Notes under the pieces: generated by a model
Databases searched by the model: none
What the model saw: only the letters and a program-made list of their open reading frames with translations
What the model was told of the DNA's origin: nothing
Part shown: positions 12,290 to 24,429 of the stretch, one piece after another
Layout of the letters: the number at the start of each line of letters is the position of its first letter
Numbering within the stretch: position 1 is the stretch's first letter
Position numbers and translations under genes: made by a program
NCBI GenBank assembly: GCA_007922305.1
Contig: ML677333.1
Coordinates: 15,770,676-15,834,675, forward strand
DNA from: Dermatemys mawii
Taxonomy: Eukaryota; Chordata; Testudines; Dermatemydidae
Direction of reading: 5' to 3'
Length of the DNA: 64,000 bases

Positions 12290-15200
12290 TTGAGCAAAAA
12301 TCACAGTTAGCAAAATAATCATTTTTAAAATTTAAAAATTGTTCTCACTCTTGCTTTATCTATTTGTCTTTCTGGCTTTCCCCTCGGATTTCCAAGGTGT
12401 TTTTAGCATTATGTTTCTTGTTATGAATGAACTTGACTCAGATTTGGATTTTATTCTCCCCCACCCTGGAATACTGAGACAAAATGCTTAAAAATGAGCT
12501 CCAAGAACTCAGTAGTAGCAAGTGTCCAGTCTCACTCGATGCAATCAAGAATACAACTTTAGAATGTTCTCACAACTAATTGGTGCCAATTATGAAGCTG
12601 TGAACAAAAGATGAGTCCTGGCAGGATGCACTTTATTCAGTGAGAACAAAATTTAAGCAATGGGGCATTCAAAACACTGAGATTGATGGCATATTTTTAG
12701 CTTGAGAGCAATGCCCCGATATGCTGGATTATTTTGCCCACATTCCTTGTTAAGGTTCCCAGGACCTCAAAGCCAGCTGAAGTGAAGGGGCTTCCGGTAC
12801 TAACTTCAGTGGGTTTTGAATAAGACCCTTTTTTCTATACACAGGATGAAGGATATTATGATTTCTTTGCTTTTGAAGAACTGCACCCCTGCACTGATTG
12901 GTACTTGGAAAGAATTGGCTTATCCTTTGGATTTATATAGGGGATTCTGAAGAGCAATACTTATTTATTTGGTAATTTGCTTTGGAAATGGAGCAGACTT
13001 AGGGGGAAAGAGAGAGAGAGAGAGAAAAGATACTTAAGCATTTTATCTGAGCAATAATGCCCTTTTTGCCTTCTTGGGAAGAATCCTTGAACAGACTAAT
13101 TTGTTCATGCTTTAAAACTATTCAAAGTACGCTTTCTGTAAACATTTCTTCAACCTCTGGGCTGTTCACAGACTTCAGTTTGGCTATGTCTCCAACTATT
13201 CTCAATTTGTTATACCTGGAGTGTGATTGGCTGGCTTTGTCATATTTTATTATTTGTGATCCCTGTTTAGATTTTTGAAACTTCTGTAGAGAGAAGAAAG
13301 AAAATCAAAGAGTTTTCAAGAGGGCTGTGTGAACACTTCCACCAGGAATCTTAGAGCAAACTTCAAATGGTGCTGTCACCTGACTCGATTTTGGTTATGA
13401 GAAACTGTTTAAAGGAAAAAATGAATGAATGGCTTAGTCAATCTCTTTCTCCTTCCCACTGTGAGAATGCACATCCCTGGTGCAAGTGGTTTATTACAGC
13501 CTAACTGGGAACGTATTTGTTATTTGAAATCATAGGGCTTAATTCTGCAACAATTTAGGCACATGCTTAACTTTTCGGACTACTCAAAGTATGAAAGTTA
13601 AGCACCTAAGTCTTTGGAAGTTCAAGACAGTTACACTCATCACTCCTTGAGATTATATGTAATTAGGCCAATAATAAAATGATTCTTTAAAGTAGCGATG
13701 TTTTTTAAAAAGTCAAGAAAATAAACTTGATCCTGTGAAAACAAAATTTGGATAAAAATCAACAAGAAGTAATTGTAATACTTTGAAATTGTGTAGCTCC
13801 TTTTAACCAAGAATCTCAAACCCTCCAGATGGTGGGTATGCTTACTTTCCTGAAGTCAAACAGTGAGTGAATAGTAGACTCAGAAACAACATTCTTTGGA
13901 TATCCAGCACTTGTTCTATCCACTTGACAATACTGCTTACCTTAATAACTAAGAAAGGAAATATAGTAAAAGAGCTTGGAAATCTGGGAACAGTGATAGC
14001 CAAATAAATGCCTCAGAATCAGATATCAAGAAATTTCTTGAGTCAGCAATTTTGGAGTTAAAAAACAGAGTCTTAATAATGATTTCAATTACTTGCAGTT
14101 GAAAGCCACTTCCACTGAGCAAGAATTGGTAGAAGGATGTTGAATTGTCATGATGAGGGTTATGTCTTCACATATAGGTACTCAAAATGCACCGGCAGTT
14201 TGTGCGCATGTATATAGAACAAAGTGTGCCAGAAATAGTCATTGGCACATGCAAATAGAAGTTTCCACATGGCCATATATTTTGCAATAAAATTGCATCC
14301 TTAAATTGAAGCCTATTTAGACTTTGAGGTTTTTTCAGCTATTAGGTTCTAACTTGAAATCTTAGCTTTTAATTTTACTAGCAACAATCAAGTAGGGATA
14401 CAATGACTCAAACAATTGTTTCAAACATTCATACACATTACATAAATCTGAGATGATGTGTCTTATGGAGAAGTTTTAAAGGATTGCCATTTGCAAAATC
14501 GAGCAAAAAAAATAATCCAGGCCAATAAAAATCACTTTTTTTTCCAAAAGGGACGGGGGCAGAAGCCTCTGGGCATGCTGAGTAAGAATTCAGTAGAATT
14601 CAGTTTTAAAACTTTATGCTTTAATTAAAATGTATACTGATGTGTATTCATATCCCTGAGCACAGCAGTATGGTAATAAGCCTTTAAAAATTCAGATCGT
14701 TGCAGTTTCATAGTACATTTTTCAATCTGATCAAACATTCTTTTCTCTCTCTAATCAGTACTTTTTGTGGTTTATGCACACAGCATGTAATTTGATTTCA
14801 TTCCCCTTGTGGGTTGTTACATATATTAAATATGTAGAGTAAAGGTGCATTTAGAAACAAGAAACGAATGATGTGAGAATATAGTTGTTTTCTTCAATGG
14901 CTTGTAAATGTTAAAAAGACACCATCACCTCCAAAATTACACTTCCATCTGAAAATATTATTCCTTCTATTATTAATAGAAATTGAAAGATATTAAATGA
15001 AAAAAAATCTCCATTATTTTCACTTGGTTTAATTTACACATTTATAGTCAGTTTTCATTGTTTTCTAGAAAGTTTTCACTTCCTGTCTCTTACAATAGCA
15101 TGATGCACCCTCTCTCTCTGGGGACTGGTGCGCGTGCTGTCCCGCAGGCTTTGAAAGAGGTTGTTTAGCAGTAACAGCAACACCACAGCTGAAAATGGAA

Positions 15201-17749
15201 CAAAAAAGGCAGTAGGTAGCATGGAAGGCATGGGGAGAGAAGGGGAAGTGGGAAACAGGTGTGGAGAGAGGAGAGAGAAGATGTAGGACTCAACATGTTT
15301 GGTAGGATCATACTAAACATCAGATAAAGAGCAAAAGGACCCAACACTTCTGATAAAGCATGTAAAGCATTTTAAAAGAAATATTTAGCACATACTGTTT
15401 AAAGGGTGAGCTATCAGAAACTGATTATTTTTAATGTAGGTCGGTTTTGAATATTCAAGTTGACAGTATCCCTTCAGTCCAGGATGAGAACTGGATTTAG
15501 GCTGTAAGAAACAAAAGTTCTGCTCTAGTCAGATTATGGATGCAATTATGTAAAGGCATACACACAGGCAACCTTAATTCTGACATCTCCTAACTCTTGA
15601 GAGCTTGATTTAACTACCTTAATAAAGTTATTTTAACATAAGGGTTTTTTTGTGGGCATGCCTGTCTGTTCATTTATGTTGCTTACTAGTGACTGGCCCA
15701 CAGATAAGGTTAAGGCACCTAATTACCCCTAGTAAGGTAAGGTAAATCTTCTAAAAGAAGGTGTTAGTTCTCAGTAATCATGTTTGTTGCTCTGCCACAT
15801 GTATTCATTACAATAAAAAAGAATTACTGCAGGTTGCTGTGATCACAGAACTGTGAATGCATTTCATGAAATAACTTCTGTTGAAGTCACAGGTAATCTT
15901 GTAACACTTAGTTCACTTTAGTTGTTATCTGTAATTCAGTTAACGGTTTGTTAGTTAGTTGGTTCTGGAGGACGGTTTGCTTTTTGTTTTATTTTTTTCC
16001 CCTGGCCCTTACTTTCACTATAAATCTTGATTTTAAGCAATTTCTCAATAGAAATCACCTGCAGGGTTTACCCACTGCCTTTTTTACAGCATATTGTTTT
16101 GTAAAGCTGCTGCCTGATTTAACTTGGGTGAAATGCAGAGCAGAGTGCACCTGGGTTACTATGGTACTGGAACATGCTGTTACTTGATTGGAACTTGAGG
16201 AAATGTGTGTGTCTTTGTCTGGGGACAAAGTACAGAAGGCTTCATTGCTAAGAGATTGCTGTTTGCTTAGGAAACTGGACAGTGTTTACAGGAAGGGGCT
16301 CATATGGCTACATATCGGATTGCTGCTTGATGGAAGATGGAGTAACATTGTGGCTATTTAGAGCATCATGACAAAGGATATTTTGCAATTCTGGTGATAG
16401 GAGGATCTGAACGACTAGGGAATGGGAATTAGCTATGAGTATTCCGATTCAATATGTTCTGGGAGTTGTATACTGTGATTGGAAAAGTCTTGTACAAAAC
16501 TGTATTCAGATCATGATCTTTTGTCTCCTCTGTTGATGTGCCCATGGAAGCTGAACATTCTGTCCCTCTCTGTTCCAAGTGAAAGAACCCTGGGGTTTCA
16601 TGTTTTCTGCTAATGTGTGTGATAGTGTCTGGTAAAAATTCAAGTCATATCTTTCACATCTGAATTTCTGCTGCATTTATGTTTCATATTAAGTCCTATG
16701 ATTGGCTTTAATTGTTGGATCTTGTGCCTAATGGGAGGGTTTTGTTGGGATGCTGAGGGGTGGGGGTAAAAAAAAGTACCTCCCATGCAGAAGCACTTGA
16801 TATCAAGTGGTGACCACAGCCCTAGAGGTGGGACCTTCAAAAGCATCCACACATAGGTCTAACTCTGATCCCATTGAAGTCATTGGTAAAGCTTGCTTTG
16901 ATGCTAACACTAAGCACATTTGGAAATCCCATCCTAAGTGAGAGCACCACAAATTGTGCCTGTAACTGTTAGCATCAGAGCATCAGCTGCTCTTTAACAT
17001 CTCATAAAACAGCCATGTGATACAGAAGAGCCAAAATAAAATAGGCATTTGCTTGACAGCTGTTTGTGGATGAGCAACACTGCTGTAGCTCTCAGTTTTA
17101 CCAAAGCCAAGCTCAGATCTCAGGCAAAAATGGGGGACGCAGGAGCAGGAAGAGGAAGAAGACCATAGAAATTGCTGATGATGCCATAGAGTGACAGAAA
17201 TAGGATAGGACTGTGGGATAGAAAGATGTTACAACAAAAATAATACCTGGCAAAAACAAGTGAGCATTGTGGAGAAGTGCTTTTGTTTTTTAATATGTAC
17301 AATAAGAATACAAATAGAATGACTTAATAAATCATTTTGTGGACTCTCTTTTTGTTGGCTACCTGATAGAGTTGGACAATTTAAATAAGACAGTAGCGGC
17401 TTTGCAGACCAGGTCCAGAAGGATAATTCATGTGCAAAGATTGGTGTGCAAAAAAGAATAGAAATGGTTGTAAAGGAAACAGAAGAAAGCTCCATTGGTG
17501 GAGCGGTGTAGGTAGAGCAGGGGAAATAGAAAAGAGGAAAACTAGGTCACATTAGTAAGCAGAGACATAACTGTGAGGCCTTGGAGAGACTCAGGATTGA
17601 GTGAGTAGTTGGGAACCAGTGGGTGCATGTGTGTGTTTGTGTATCACTACCAGTGATGACTGGGACTGTATTTTTGTGTACCGCATGATGCCAAATACAT
17701 TGTCAGCCTTAAAAATATTTATTTGTGGTACAGATTGGAAAAGTAATCA
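12290..17749. other. No gene recognised; AT-rich DNA with small repeats
   Basis: An (AG)n run lies at 13,009-13,024. A degraded palindromic element is at about 13,530-13,640 ('gcacatgcttaacttt' near 'aaagttaagcac'). Another repeat fragment with 'cccattgaagtcattgg' lies at about 16,855-16,945. ORFs are short and mixed on both strands. I see no protein domain. Confidence 0.4.
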
Positions 17750-18159
17750 TGGCAAACTAGGACTGTTGATTAATTGCAGTTAACTCATGCAATTAACTTA
17801 AAATAATTAATTGTGATAAATTAATTGCAATTAATTGCAGTTTTAATCTCACTTAAATAATAAATACCAATTTAATCACACTGTTAAACAATAAATACCA
17901 ATTGTTTTTCAAATATATTGATTTCAATTTCAACACAGAATACAAAGTGTACACTGCTCATTTTATATTATTTTTATTATAGATATTTGCACTATAAAAG
18001 TGATAAATAAAAGAAATAGTATTTTTCAGTTCACCTCATACAATTACGGTAATGCAATCTCTTTATTGTTAAAGTGCAACTTACAAATGTAGAATTTTTT
18101 TGTTACATAACTGAACTCAAAAAAATGAAAAACTTTAGAGCCTACAAGACCACTCAATC

Positions 18160-18393
18160 CTACTTCTTATTCAGCCAATCGCTCAGACAAACAAGACTGT
18201 TTACATTTACAGGAGATAATGCTGCTAGCTTATTATTTACAATGTCACCTGAAAGTGAGAACAGGTGTTTTGATGGCACTTTTGCAGCTGATATTGCAAG
18301 GTGATTATATTCCAGATATGCTAAACATTCATATGCCTCTTCATGTTTCAGCCACCATTTCAGAGGACATGCTTCCATGCTGATGACGCTCAA
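18160..18393 (-). pseudogene. hAT transposase C-terminal dimerisation region (left arm copy)
   Basis: This 77-codon frame on the minus strand encodes the hAT C-terminal dimerisation segment. 'ACPLKWWLKHEEAYECLAYL' is followed by 'LFSLSGDIVNNKLAALSP' and ends 'LSDWLNKK'. The W-W pair and the LFS..G.i...r..L.P pattern are family hallmarks (ZBED/hAT). It has no catalytic domain. It is an inverted duplicate of the + strand copy at 18,836-19,046 and has kept its frame better than that copy, although the usual CERLFS is altered to SKHLFS. Confidence 0.85.
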
Positions 18394-18508
18394 TAAAATA
18401 ATAATGCGTTAATTAAACGTTGACTGAGCTCCTTGGGAGGAGAATAATATGTCTCCTGCTCTGTTTTATCCACATTCTGCCATATATTTCATGTTATAGC
18501 AGTCTCAG

Positions 18509-19050
18509 ATGATGCACATGTTGGTAGTTTGTTTTAAGAACAGTTTCACTGCAGATTTGACAAAATGCAAAGAAGGTACCAATGTGAGATTTCTAAAGAT
18601 AGCCACAGCACTCGACCCAAGGTTTAAGAATCTGAAATGCCTTTCAAAATCTGAGAGGGATGAAGTGTGGAGCACGCTTTTAGAAGTCTTAAAAGAGCAA
18701 CACTCCAGTGCGGAAACTACAGAATTGAACCACTAAAAAAGAAAATCAGCCTTCTGCTGGTGGCATCTGATTCAGATGATGCGTGAATCTGCACCGTTTT
18801 GGATCATTATCAAGCAGAACTGGTCATCTGCATCGATGCATGTCCTCTGGAATGGTGGTTGCAGTATGAAGGGACATATGAATCTTTAGCTCACCTGGCA
18901 CATAAATAGCTTGTGACGCCAGCTACAACAGTGCTATGTGAACACCTGTTGTCACTTTCAGGTAACATTGTAAACTAGAAGCAGGCAGCATTATCTCCTG
19001 CAAATGTAAACAAACTTGTTTTCTGAGTGATTGCTGAAAAATAAGTAGAA
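18509..19050 (+). pseudogene. hAT transposase fragment
   Basis: The open part (18,509-18,736) carries 'ALDPRFKNLKCL', a signature of ZBED-type hAT transposases, followed by a lysine-rich linker. Further on, in another frame, 'CPLEWWLQYEGTYESLAHLA' is followed by a stop, then the 'LSLSGNIVN' region and a broken tail. Several in-frame stops and indels show it is dead. The RNase-H-like catalytic region and the BED zinc finger are absent, so this element relied on another copy for movement. Confidence 0.85.
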
Positions 19051-19406
19051 CTGAGTGGACTTGCAGGCTCTAATGTTTACACTGGTTTATTTTTGAATGC
19101 AGTTATATTTTGTACATAATTCTACATTTGTAAGTTCAACTTTCATGTTAAAGAGATTGCATTACAGTACTTGTATGAGGTGAATTAAAAAATACTTTTT
19201 GGGATTTTTTACAGCACAAATATTTGTGATTAAAAATAAATATAAAGTGAGCACTGTACTCTTTGTGTTCTGCATTGTAATTGAAATAAATATATTTGAA
19301 AATGTAGAAAACATCCAAAATATTTAAATAAATGGCATTATATTATTGTTTAATAGTGTGATTAATTGTGATTAATTTTTCAATTGCTTAGCAGCCTATT
19401 GCAAAC

Positions 19407-21040
19407 ACCTTATGCTGCAGGAGCATTTATCCTTTCAAGATATGGCCCATGACGCCAGTTCAAAACTGCCAAACTAATTTCAATGGTGCATACAATGGGC
19501 CAATTTTTTTTTTAAAAAAAAGGCCTTTAATTTTACATATATACTGAATTATAGAAATTAGAACATGATAAAGATTGTGTTAGATTATCCAGTCTCCCTC
19601 TCTGACTACACAGTAGTTTTCTTCATATTTGAACAAAAAATGCCCATTTGCAAAGGTAAATGACAAAATGGTCTAGACAAATGTACTGTTGCACAAGAGT
19701 GTATGCACCAGAGTGAGAAAAAATACGAGAAGGATTGAGGCACGCTGGAAATTTGTTCTCATGTTCTGGACAGCTAACTCTCAAACTCTCATGAAAACTC
19801 TGAGCATGAGAGTTTTCTGAGATATTCCTTACTCCACAGGCATCTTCACTTGGACCTGTAAGTTGAAATAAAAACAGAATACCATTAGAAAAATAAATAT
19901 CATAGTACATTCAACCTAGCTGGAACCAGGAAGTACAGAAAGCCACACGAGAGTATCTCTTTCATGAGATTTCATAATCCATTGCTTGTCCAAAGAAACT
20001 CAGATACTTTAATAAACATGGACAACTTTTGGAAGCTTATTGAAATTGAGCAACCTGCCTACAACTTTTGAAGTTCTCCCAATACTACACTATACGCAAG
20101 CAGATTTTTTTTTATAACTAACTCCCATTAAAGGTGCAATAAATGATTATAAAGCCCATGTCTTTATTTACTTGTAAAACTAAAGAATCTCTCCACTTAA
20201 CTAAGGAAGATCTCAAATAGTCCAACTTGATGTTCTCAAGCTATTTTCTAGGTCTGTTGCCTTAATCACAAAGCTACCACACAGAATATTGAAGAATATT
20301 TCCTTAGGTGAAAATCTCAGCTCTGAATGGTTTCTACCCCTTTGTCCATTCGATGCACTGAAGGTTGTTTTTCTATTTAAAAGTTACATCCATGTTTTTA
20401 AAGAGCTTTCTTTCTGCCACTACTGACTCCGTTAAGTGGTGTGACTGCTTCTGCTCATATTGCTTCTATTTCCCTTGTTTCGAGTAATGCGTCTTATCTC
20501 CAGCTGTTGCCACACATGCTCCCTATCTTTATTTCAGCTCCAGTTCCCGCCAGTCACAGTACAATTTTTTTCAACTGCTGCCAATTCTCACCACAGGAAG
20601 CACACACAATTACTCCAGTAAGGTAATTAATATATTTTACAGGCAGGGTGGCCATTTTTCAATGCAGGTGCATTTAATAAGGAAAGGTCCATCAAGAAAT
20701 GAACCAGATGGGGATGACTTATCATTCTGGGCCAAGAGGAAGATAAAAAGCACTGTTCAGGTTAAGATAATAATGCTCAGATTCACTCGGAATAAAGATC
20801 ACCGGTAAATAATCTGTTTTCAAACAATGCTGTTCTCCCTCACCCACAGTGTCAGTGAATTTGGTTGGAAACAAGCTTGGACAACAGAGCAGTATGGGGT
20901 TCTACATTCCTCATTCAGCAAGAATATGAGGCAAACATCACTGTGCTCTCTATTTTTTCAGGGTGGCCACCGAGAAGGAAAAATATCCAATTAGGGAAAG
21001 GGGAAAAGAGAGAGAAACAGGAAAGGAAGAAATAGTGAGA
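19407..21040. other. No gene recognised
   Basis: AT-rich sequence. A 95-codon minus ORF at 19,623-19,910 has no recognisable domain and no supporting context. Nothing else is visible. Confidence 0.35.
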
Positions 21041-21047
21041 AAGGGTA

Positions 21048-21270
21048 ACCCCGTGGATGCCAGCCTGGGATTCGGGAGACTGAGTTCAAGTCCCTCACTT
21101 GCGACAAACTTCCTGTGTGACCATGAGTAAGTCACTTAGTCTCTCTATGCCTCAGTCCCTTATCGGTAAAATGGGGATGATAGTATTTCCCTGATTCACA
21201 GGGGTGCTGTGAGGATAAATGCATTAAATATTCTGAGGGGCACAGTTAGTATGGTAATAGAAGCCATAAC
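21048..21270 (+). repeat. MIR SINE, nearly full length
   Basis: The element reads in family order: a tRNA-like head with a B-box-like 'agttcaagtcc' at 21,083-21,093; then 'gtgtgaccatgagtaagtca'; then the core 'cctcagtcccttatcggt' and 'aaaatggggatgatagta'; then 'ggggtgctgtgaggataaat'; then a short tail. MIRs are old tRNA-derived SINEs mobilised by L2-type LINEs and are now fossils. Confidence 0.92.
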
Positions 21271-21812
21271 CCACCCTCAACCCACCCCCAAACATGGCAG
21301 ATATTCAGTGAAAGGCTTTTGCTAAGTCTACAGGTCAAGTACAATAATTGTGGTTACATCAAATACAAGGGATTCTGGTTAGAGACAAGGGCAGATGTTC
21401 AGAACCCTGCTTCTCTGCTTCTGCTTGACTTTTTATGCATCAATATTATCACCCCTGTGAATGTTTGTATACTGACTATACCTCATAAGAATCAGTAATG
21501 TTCTGGAAGCACTGTGGGATCCTGGCAGAATACAGGCCAGCTTTTCTGGTGCTGCTTAGAATGTCTTTGTGTAGAATGGGTCATATACGTTGTCATCTAA
21601 AATCTCATTCTTTCATTCTTTCCACTAGTGTTTGTTGCTGTGTGAGGCTTATTTCTTGTTCCAGTCTAAATTCATATACATCCTATATCCCTTTTCCTTT
21701 TTTTGCAAACTGACAAAAATGCTGGAACTCAATTTACTGGACACTCACGTTTGTTGAGCTGTGTGGCTAGTACAATACACTTCATTTTGAAGGTATCCAC
21801 TAAGGTTGAAAC

Positions 21813-22903
21813 CAGGGCTGGCTCTAGGTTTTCTTCCATCACAAGCAAAAAAAATTTTGGCTGCCCCCCCCCCCCGGCCCGGGGCCCCCCCACCCCCCTC
21901 CCCCGCTGGCCCCCACCCCAGCGGTGGGCTTCCCCCCCCCCAACCCGCACACCCTGCCGTCCCAGCCCTGGGTCCCTCGCTCAACCCACAATCCCCTCCT
22001 GCCCCAGCTTTCCCCCTTCTCCCACATCAGTGCGCTCACCCACACACCCCGGCCCTGGGCTCCCCCGCACTCACCTACACCCCCGTGCTGCCCCAGCCCT
22101 GGGTCACTGGTAACTCACTCACAGGGTGAGTCATCAGCAGCCCACTCATGACACTAGGGACGGAGACTGCACCCACCCAACTCCTTCCCGGCACCTAGGG
22201 GGGCCCTGACTCCACCTGCTCCCCCGTCACCTCCAGCCAGTCTGGCGCTGGCAGGGTCGGGGTAAGCAGCGGGGCTCCCAGGCCATGCCTCAGCCCAGGG
22301 TCCCTCCAGCTGGCACTCTCTCCTCCAGGACCAGCCAGGAATTGGGAGGACAGAGCTGGGGGGGACTGCTCCGGTAGGGGGCTGAGGAGCCAGGGCAGGG
22401 CAGCCGCAGAAGGAGAGGCTGGCAGGGAGTGGAGACCCATAGAGCAGGACGCTGGCCCTGCACAGCAGCGCCCCGGGCACCGGTTTCCTCTATGACCCTG
22501 CTGCTGCTCCTGGCTGGCCTCGTGCAGCCCCTAGGTGGCTCGGGCTGCTTCGCCCAACTCTGGATGCGGCGCGGGGGAGTGGGCGGCCACCCTGTGACAT
22601 CTGCAGGTGGCTCCATGCACCCTGTGGGGTGGCCCCTAGCCCAAGTGTCCTGCACTCTATGTGTTGGAGCCCACCTGATGGTTCGGCCGCGGCCGGCGGC
22701 ACGAACCACAGCGGCCCTATGGCGCCCTCTGTGCATGATGCGCTGCTGCTGCTGGACCCCAGTCCCGGGGCCAGCTTTAGCCATCCACTGTGGCTCTTCC
22801 ACCTGCCAGGGCCTGGACAGCATAAGTATGGCCGGAATGCCGCCCCTGCAGATGTGCCGCCCCAAGCATGTGCTTGTTTTGCTGGTGCCTAGAGCTGATC
22901 CTG
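21813..22903. mobile_element. GC-rich hAT-type element
   Basis: The ends 'cagggctggctctaggt' and 'ctagagctgatcctg' are imperfect inverted repeats. The flanks GTTGAAAC (21,805-21,812) and GTTGAAGC (22,904-22,911) match at 7 of 8. The subterminal parts also mirror each other (cacaagcaaaa... at left, ...gcttgttttgctggtg at right). The 1.09-kb interior is very C/G-rich, with C runs near 21,864-21,895 and CpG-bearing stretches, in an AT-rich neighbourhood. Long ORFs appear on both strands (up to 214 codons at 22,290-22,934, minus) but are proline/arginine-rich and without domains, as expected of GC-rich DNA lacking stop codons. The short element at 33,047-33,193 has similar ends and is probably a relative. 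Confidence 0.8.
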
Positions 22904-23139
22904 GTTGAAGCACTAAGCATGTGCAAGAGCCCATTGTGAGTTAAGTATCGGGAACCATGCTAAACACAGTCTGTCTTTCTGTTTCTGACATTCTCTAACC
23001 TTAAATATCATACACAAGAAAAACATCAGGATGCCCGCTACCTCACTTCTGCTTAACAATTTGCCCTTTCAGATTTTTGTGTGCTTCAAAATGAATAATA
23101 ACCACTGTTCCCATTTTTAGCAGCAAAGCAAATTACAAT

Positions 23140-24366
23140 GGTATCAAATCACCTGAAAATGAAAAGGAGAACATTCTGAATCAAAACTCATAAAAACACT
23201 TTCAACACTCTGTTTAACCCTAATTTGATAGTGTCCAGTACACCACCCTATACTGGAAACCAACATATACTTATCTACATGCCTCCAGTTTCCATCCAGG
23301 ACACACCACATGATCCATTGTCTACAGCCAAACTCTAAGATACAACTGCATTTGCTCCAATCCCTCAGACAGAGACAAACACCTACAAGATCTCTATCAA
23401 GCATTCTTAAAACTACAATACCCGCTTGCTGAAGTGAAAAAACAGATTGACAGAGCCAGAAGAGTACCCAGAAGTTGCCTACTACAGGAGAGGCCCAACG
23501 AAGGAAAAAACAGAACACCATTAGCCATTACCTTCAGCCCCCAGCTGAAACCTATCCAGCGCATCATCAAAGATCTACAACCTATCCTGAAAGATGATCC
23601 CTCACTCTCACAGATCTTGGAAGACAGACCAGTCCTCGCTTACAGACAGCCCCCCAACCTGAAGCAAATACTCACCAGCAATCACACACTCCACAACAAA
23701 AACACTAACCCAGGAACCTATCCTTGCAACAAAGCCCGATGCCAACTCTATCCACATATTTATTCAACTGACACCATCACAGGACCTAATCACATCAACC
23801 ACGCCATCAGGGGCTCATTCACCTGCACATCTGCCAATGTGATATATGTCATCATGTGCCAGCAATGCCCCCTCTACGCAAAAGAATAAATGGACACAAA
23901 TCTGACATCAGGAATTATAACATTCAAAAACCAGTAGGAGAACACTTCAGTCTCCCTGGTCACTCAAGAACAGACCTGAAGGTAACAATTTTAAAACAGA
24001 AAAATTTCAAAAAACAGACTCCAGTGAGAAGCTGCTGAACTGGAATTAATTTGCAAATTGGACACTATCAAATTAGGGTTAAACAAAGACTGGGAATGGC
24101 TGGGTGATTATACTAATTGCATCTATTTTCCTATGTTAGGTATCCTCACACCTTCTTGTCAACTATCTGATATAGACCATCTTGATTATCACTACAAAAG
24201 GTTGTTTTTCTCCTGCTGATAATAGCCCATCTAAATTAAATAGCCTCTTAGAATTGGTATGGCAACTTCCACCTTTACTTATTTTCAGTGTGTATATATA
24301 TCTTACCTACTGTGTGTTCCATTCTATGCATCCGATGAAGTGGGCTATAGCATATGAATAAAAAGA
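23140..24366 (+). mobile_element. Penelope-like retroelement, 5'-truncated
   Basis: The left part is a degraded reverse-transcriptase thumb/linker region. It runs into a readable C-terminal frame and a 3' end with 'gcatccgatgaagtgggcta' at about 24,328-24,347. I recognise that as the terminal sequence of reptile Penelope elements. Related sequence appears in the opposite orientation at 37,297-37,412. Confidence 0.85.
23310..24038 (+). pseudogene. Penelope-like RT C-terminus and GIY-YIG endonuclease, catalytic core deleted
   Basis: The protein reads from 'NPSDRDKHLQDLYQAFLKL' through 'KKQIDRARRVPRSCLLQ' and 'LKPIQRIIKDLQPILKDD'. A Cys-containing finger ('PCNKARC') comes next, then the start of the GIY-YIG nuclease, 'SANVIYVIMCQQCPLY'. 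In intact elements the next residues hold the YIG motif and the catalytic Arg. Here the sequence jumps straight to 'RINGHKSDIRN' in another frame, so about a dozen residues are missing plus a frameshift. The conserved tail 'PVGEHFSLPGHS' follows. The element cannot make a working endonuclease. Confidence 0.88.
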
Positions 24367-24429
24367 AACTGATCACAGAATTAATAATTGGTGGTAGCTT
24401 AGGGCACAAGTGATCATGACTTGACCACT

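Larger units (their letters stand above)
17758..19398 (+). mobile_element. hAT transposon with long inverted arms
   Basis: The flanks TGGCAAAC (17,750-17,757) and TTGCAAAC (19,399-19,406) match at 7 of 8 bases, the duplication size of hAT elements. The ends are related as inverted repeats: 'taggactgttgattaattg' at left, and the reverse complement of 'caattgcttagcagccta' at right. The two outer arms of roughly 600 bp each are inverted copies. They contain the 'acattttcaaatatat' type AT-rich stretch, the 'cctcatac.agta' stretch and a copy of the transposase C-terminus. A middle of about 400 bp carries more transposase sequence on +. All reading frames are broken. Confidence 0.9.

Noticed and set aside
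15115..15170. GC-richer patch with 'ggtgcgcgtgctgtcccgc'
   Set aside because: Looked like a possible exon edge, but no frame or paired splice site of quality could be followed.
21703..22113. Proline-rich 136-codon ORF and several overlapping ORFs at 21.7-22.2 kb
   Set aside because: They overlap on both strands in C-run sequence inside a hAT-type element, so openness reflects lack of A/T-rich stop codons rather than coding.
23144..23521. 125-codon minus ORF
   Set aside because: It is the antisense of the Penelope coding region on +.
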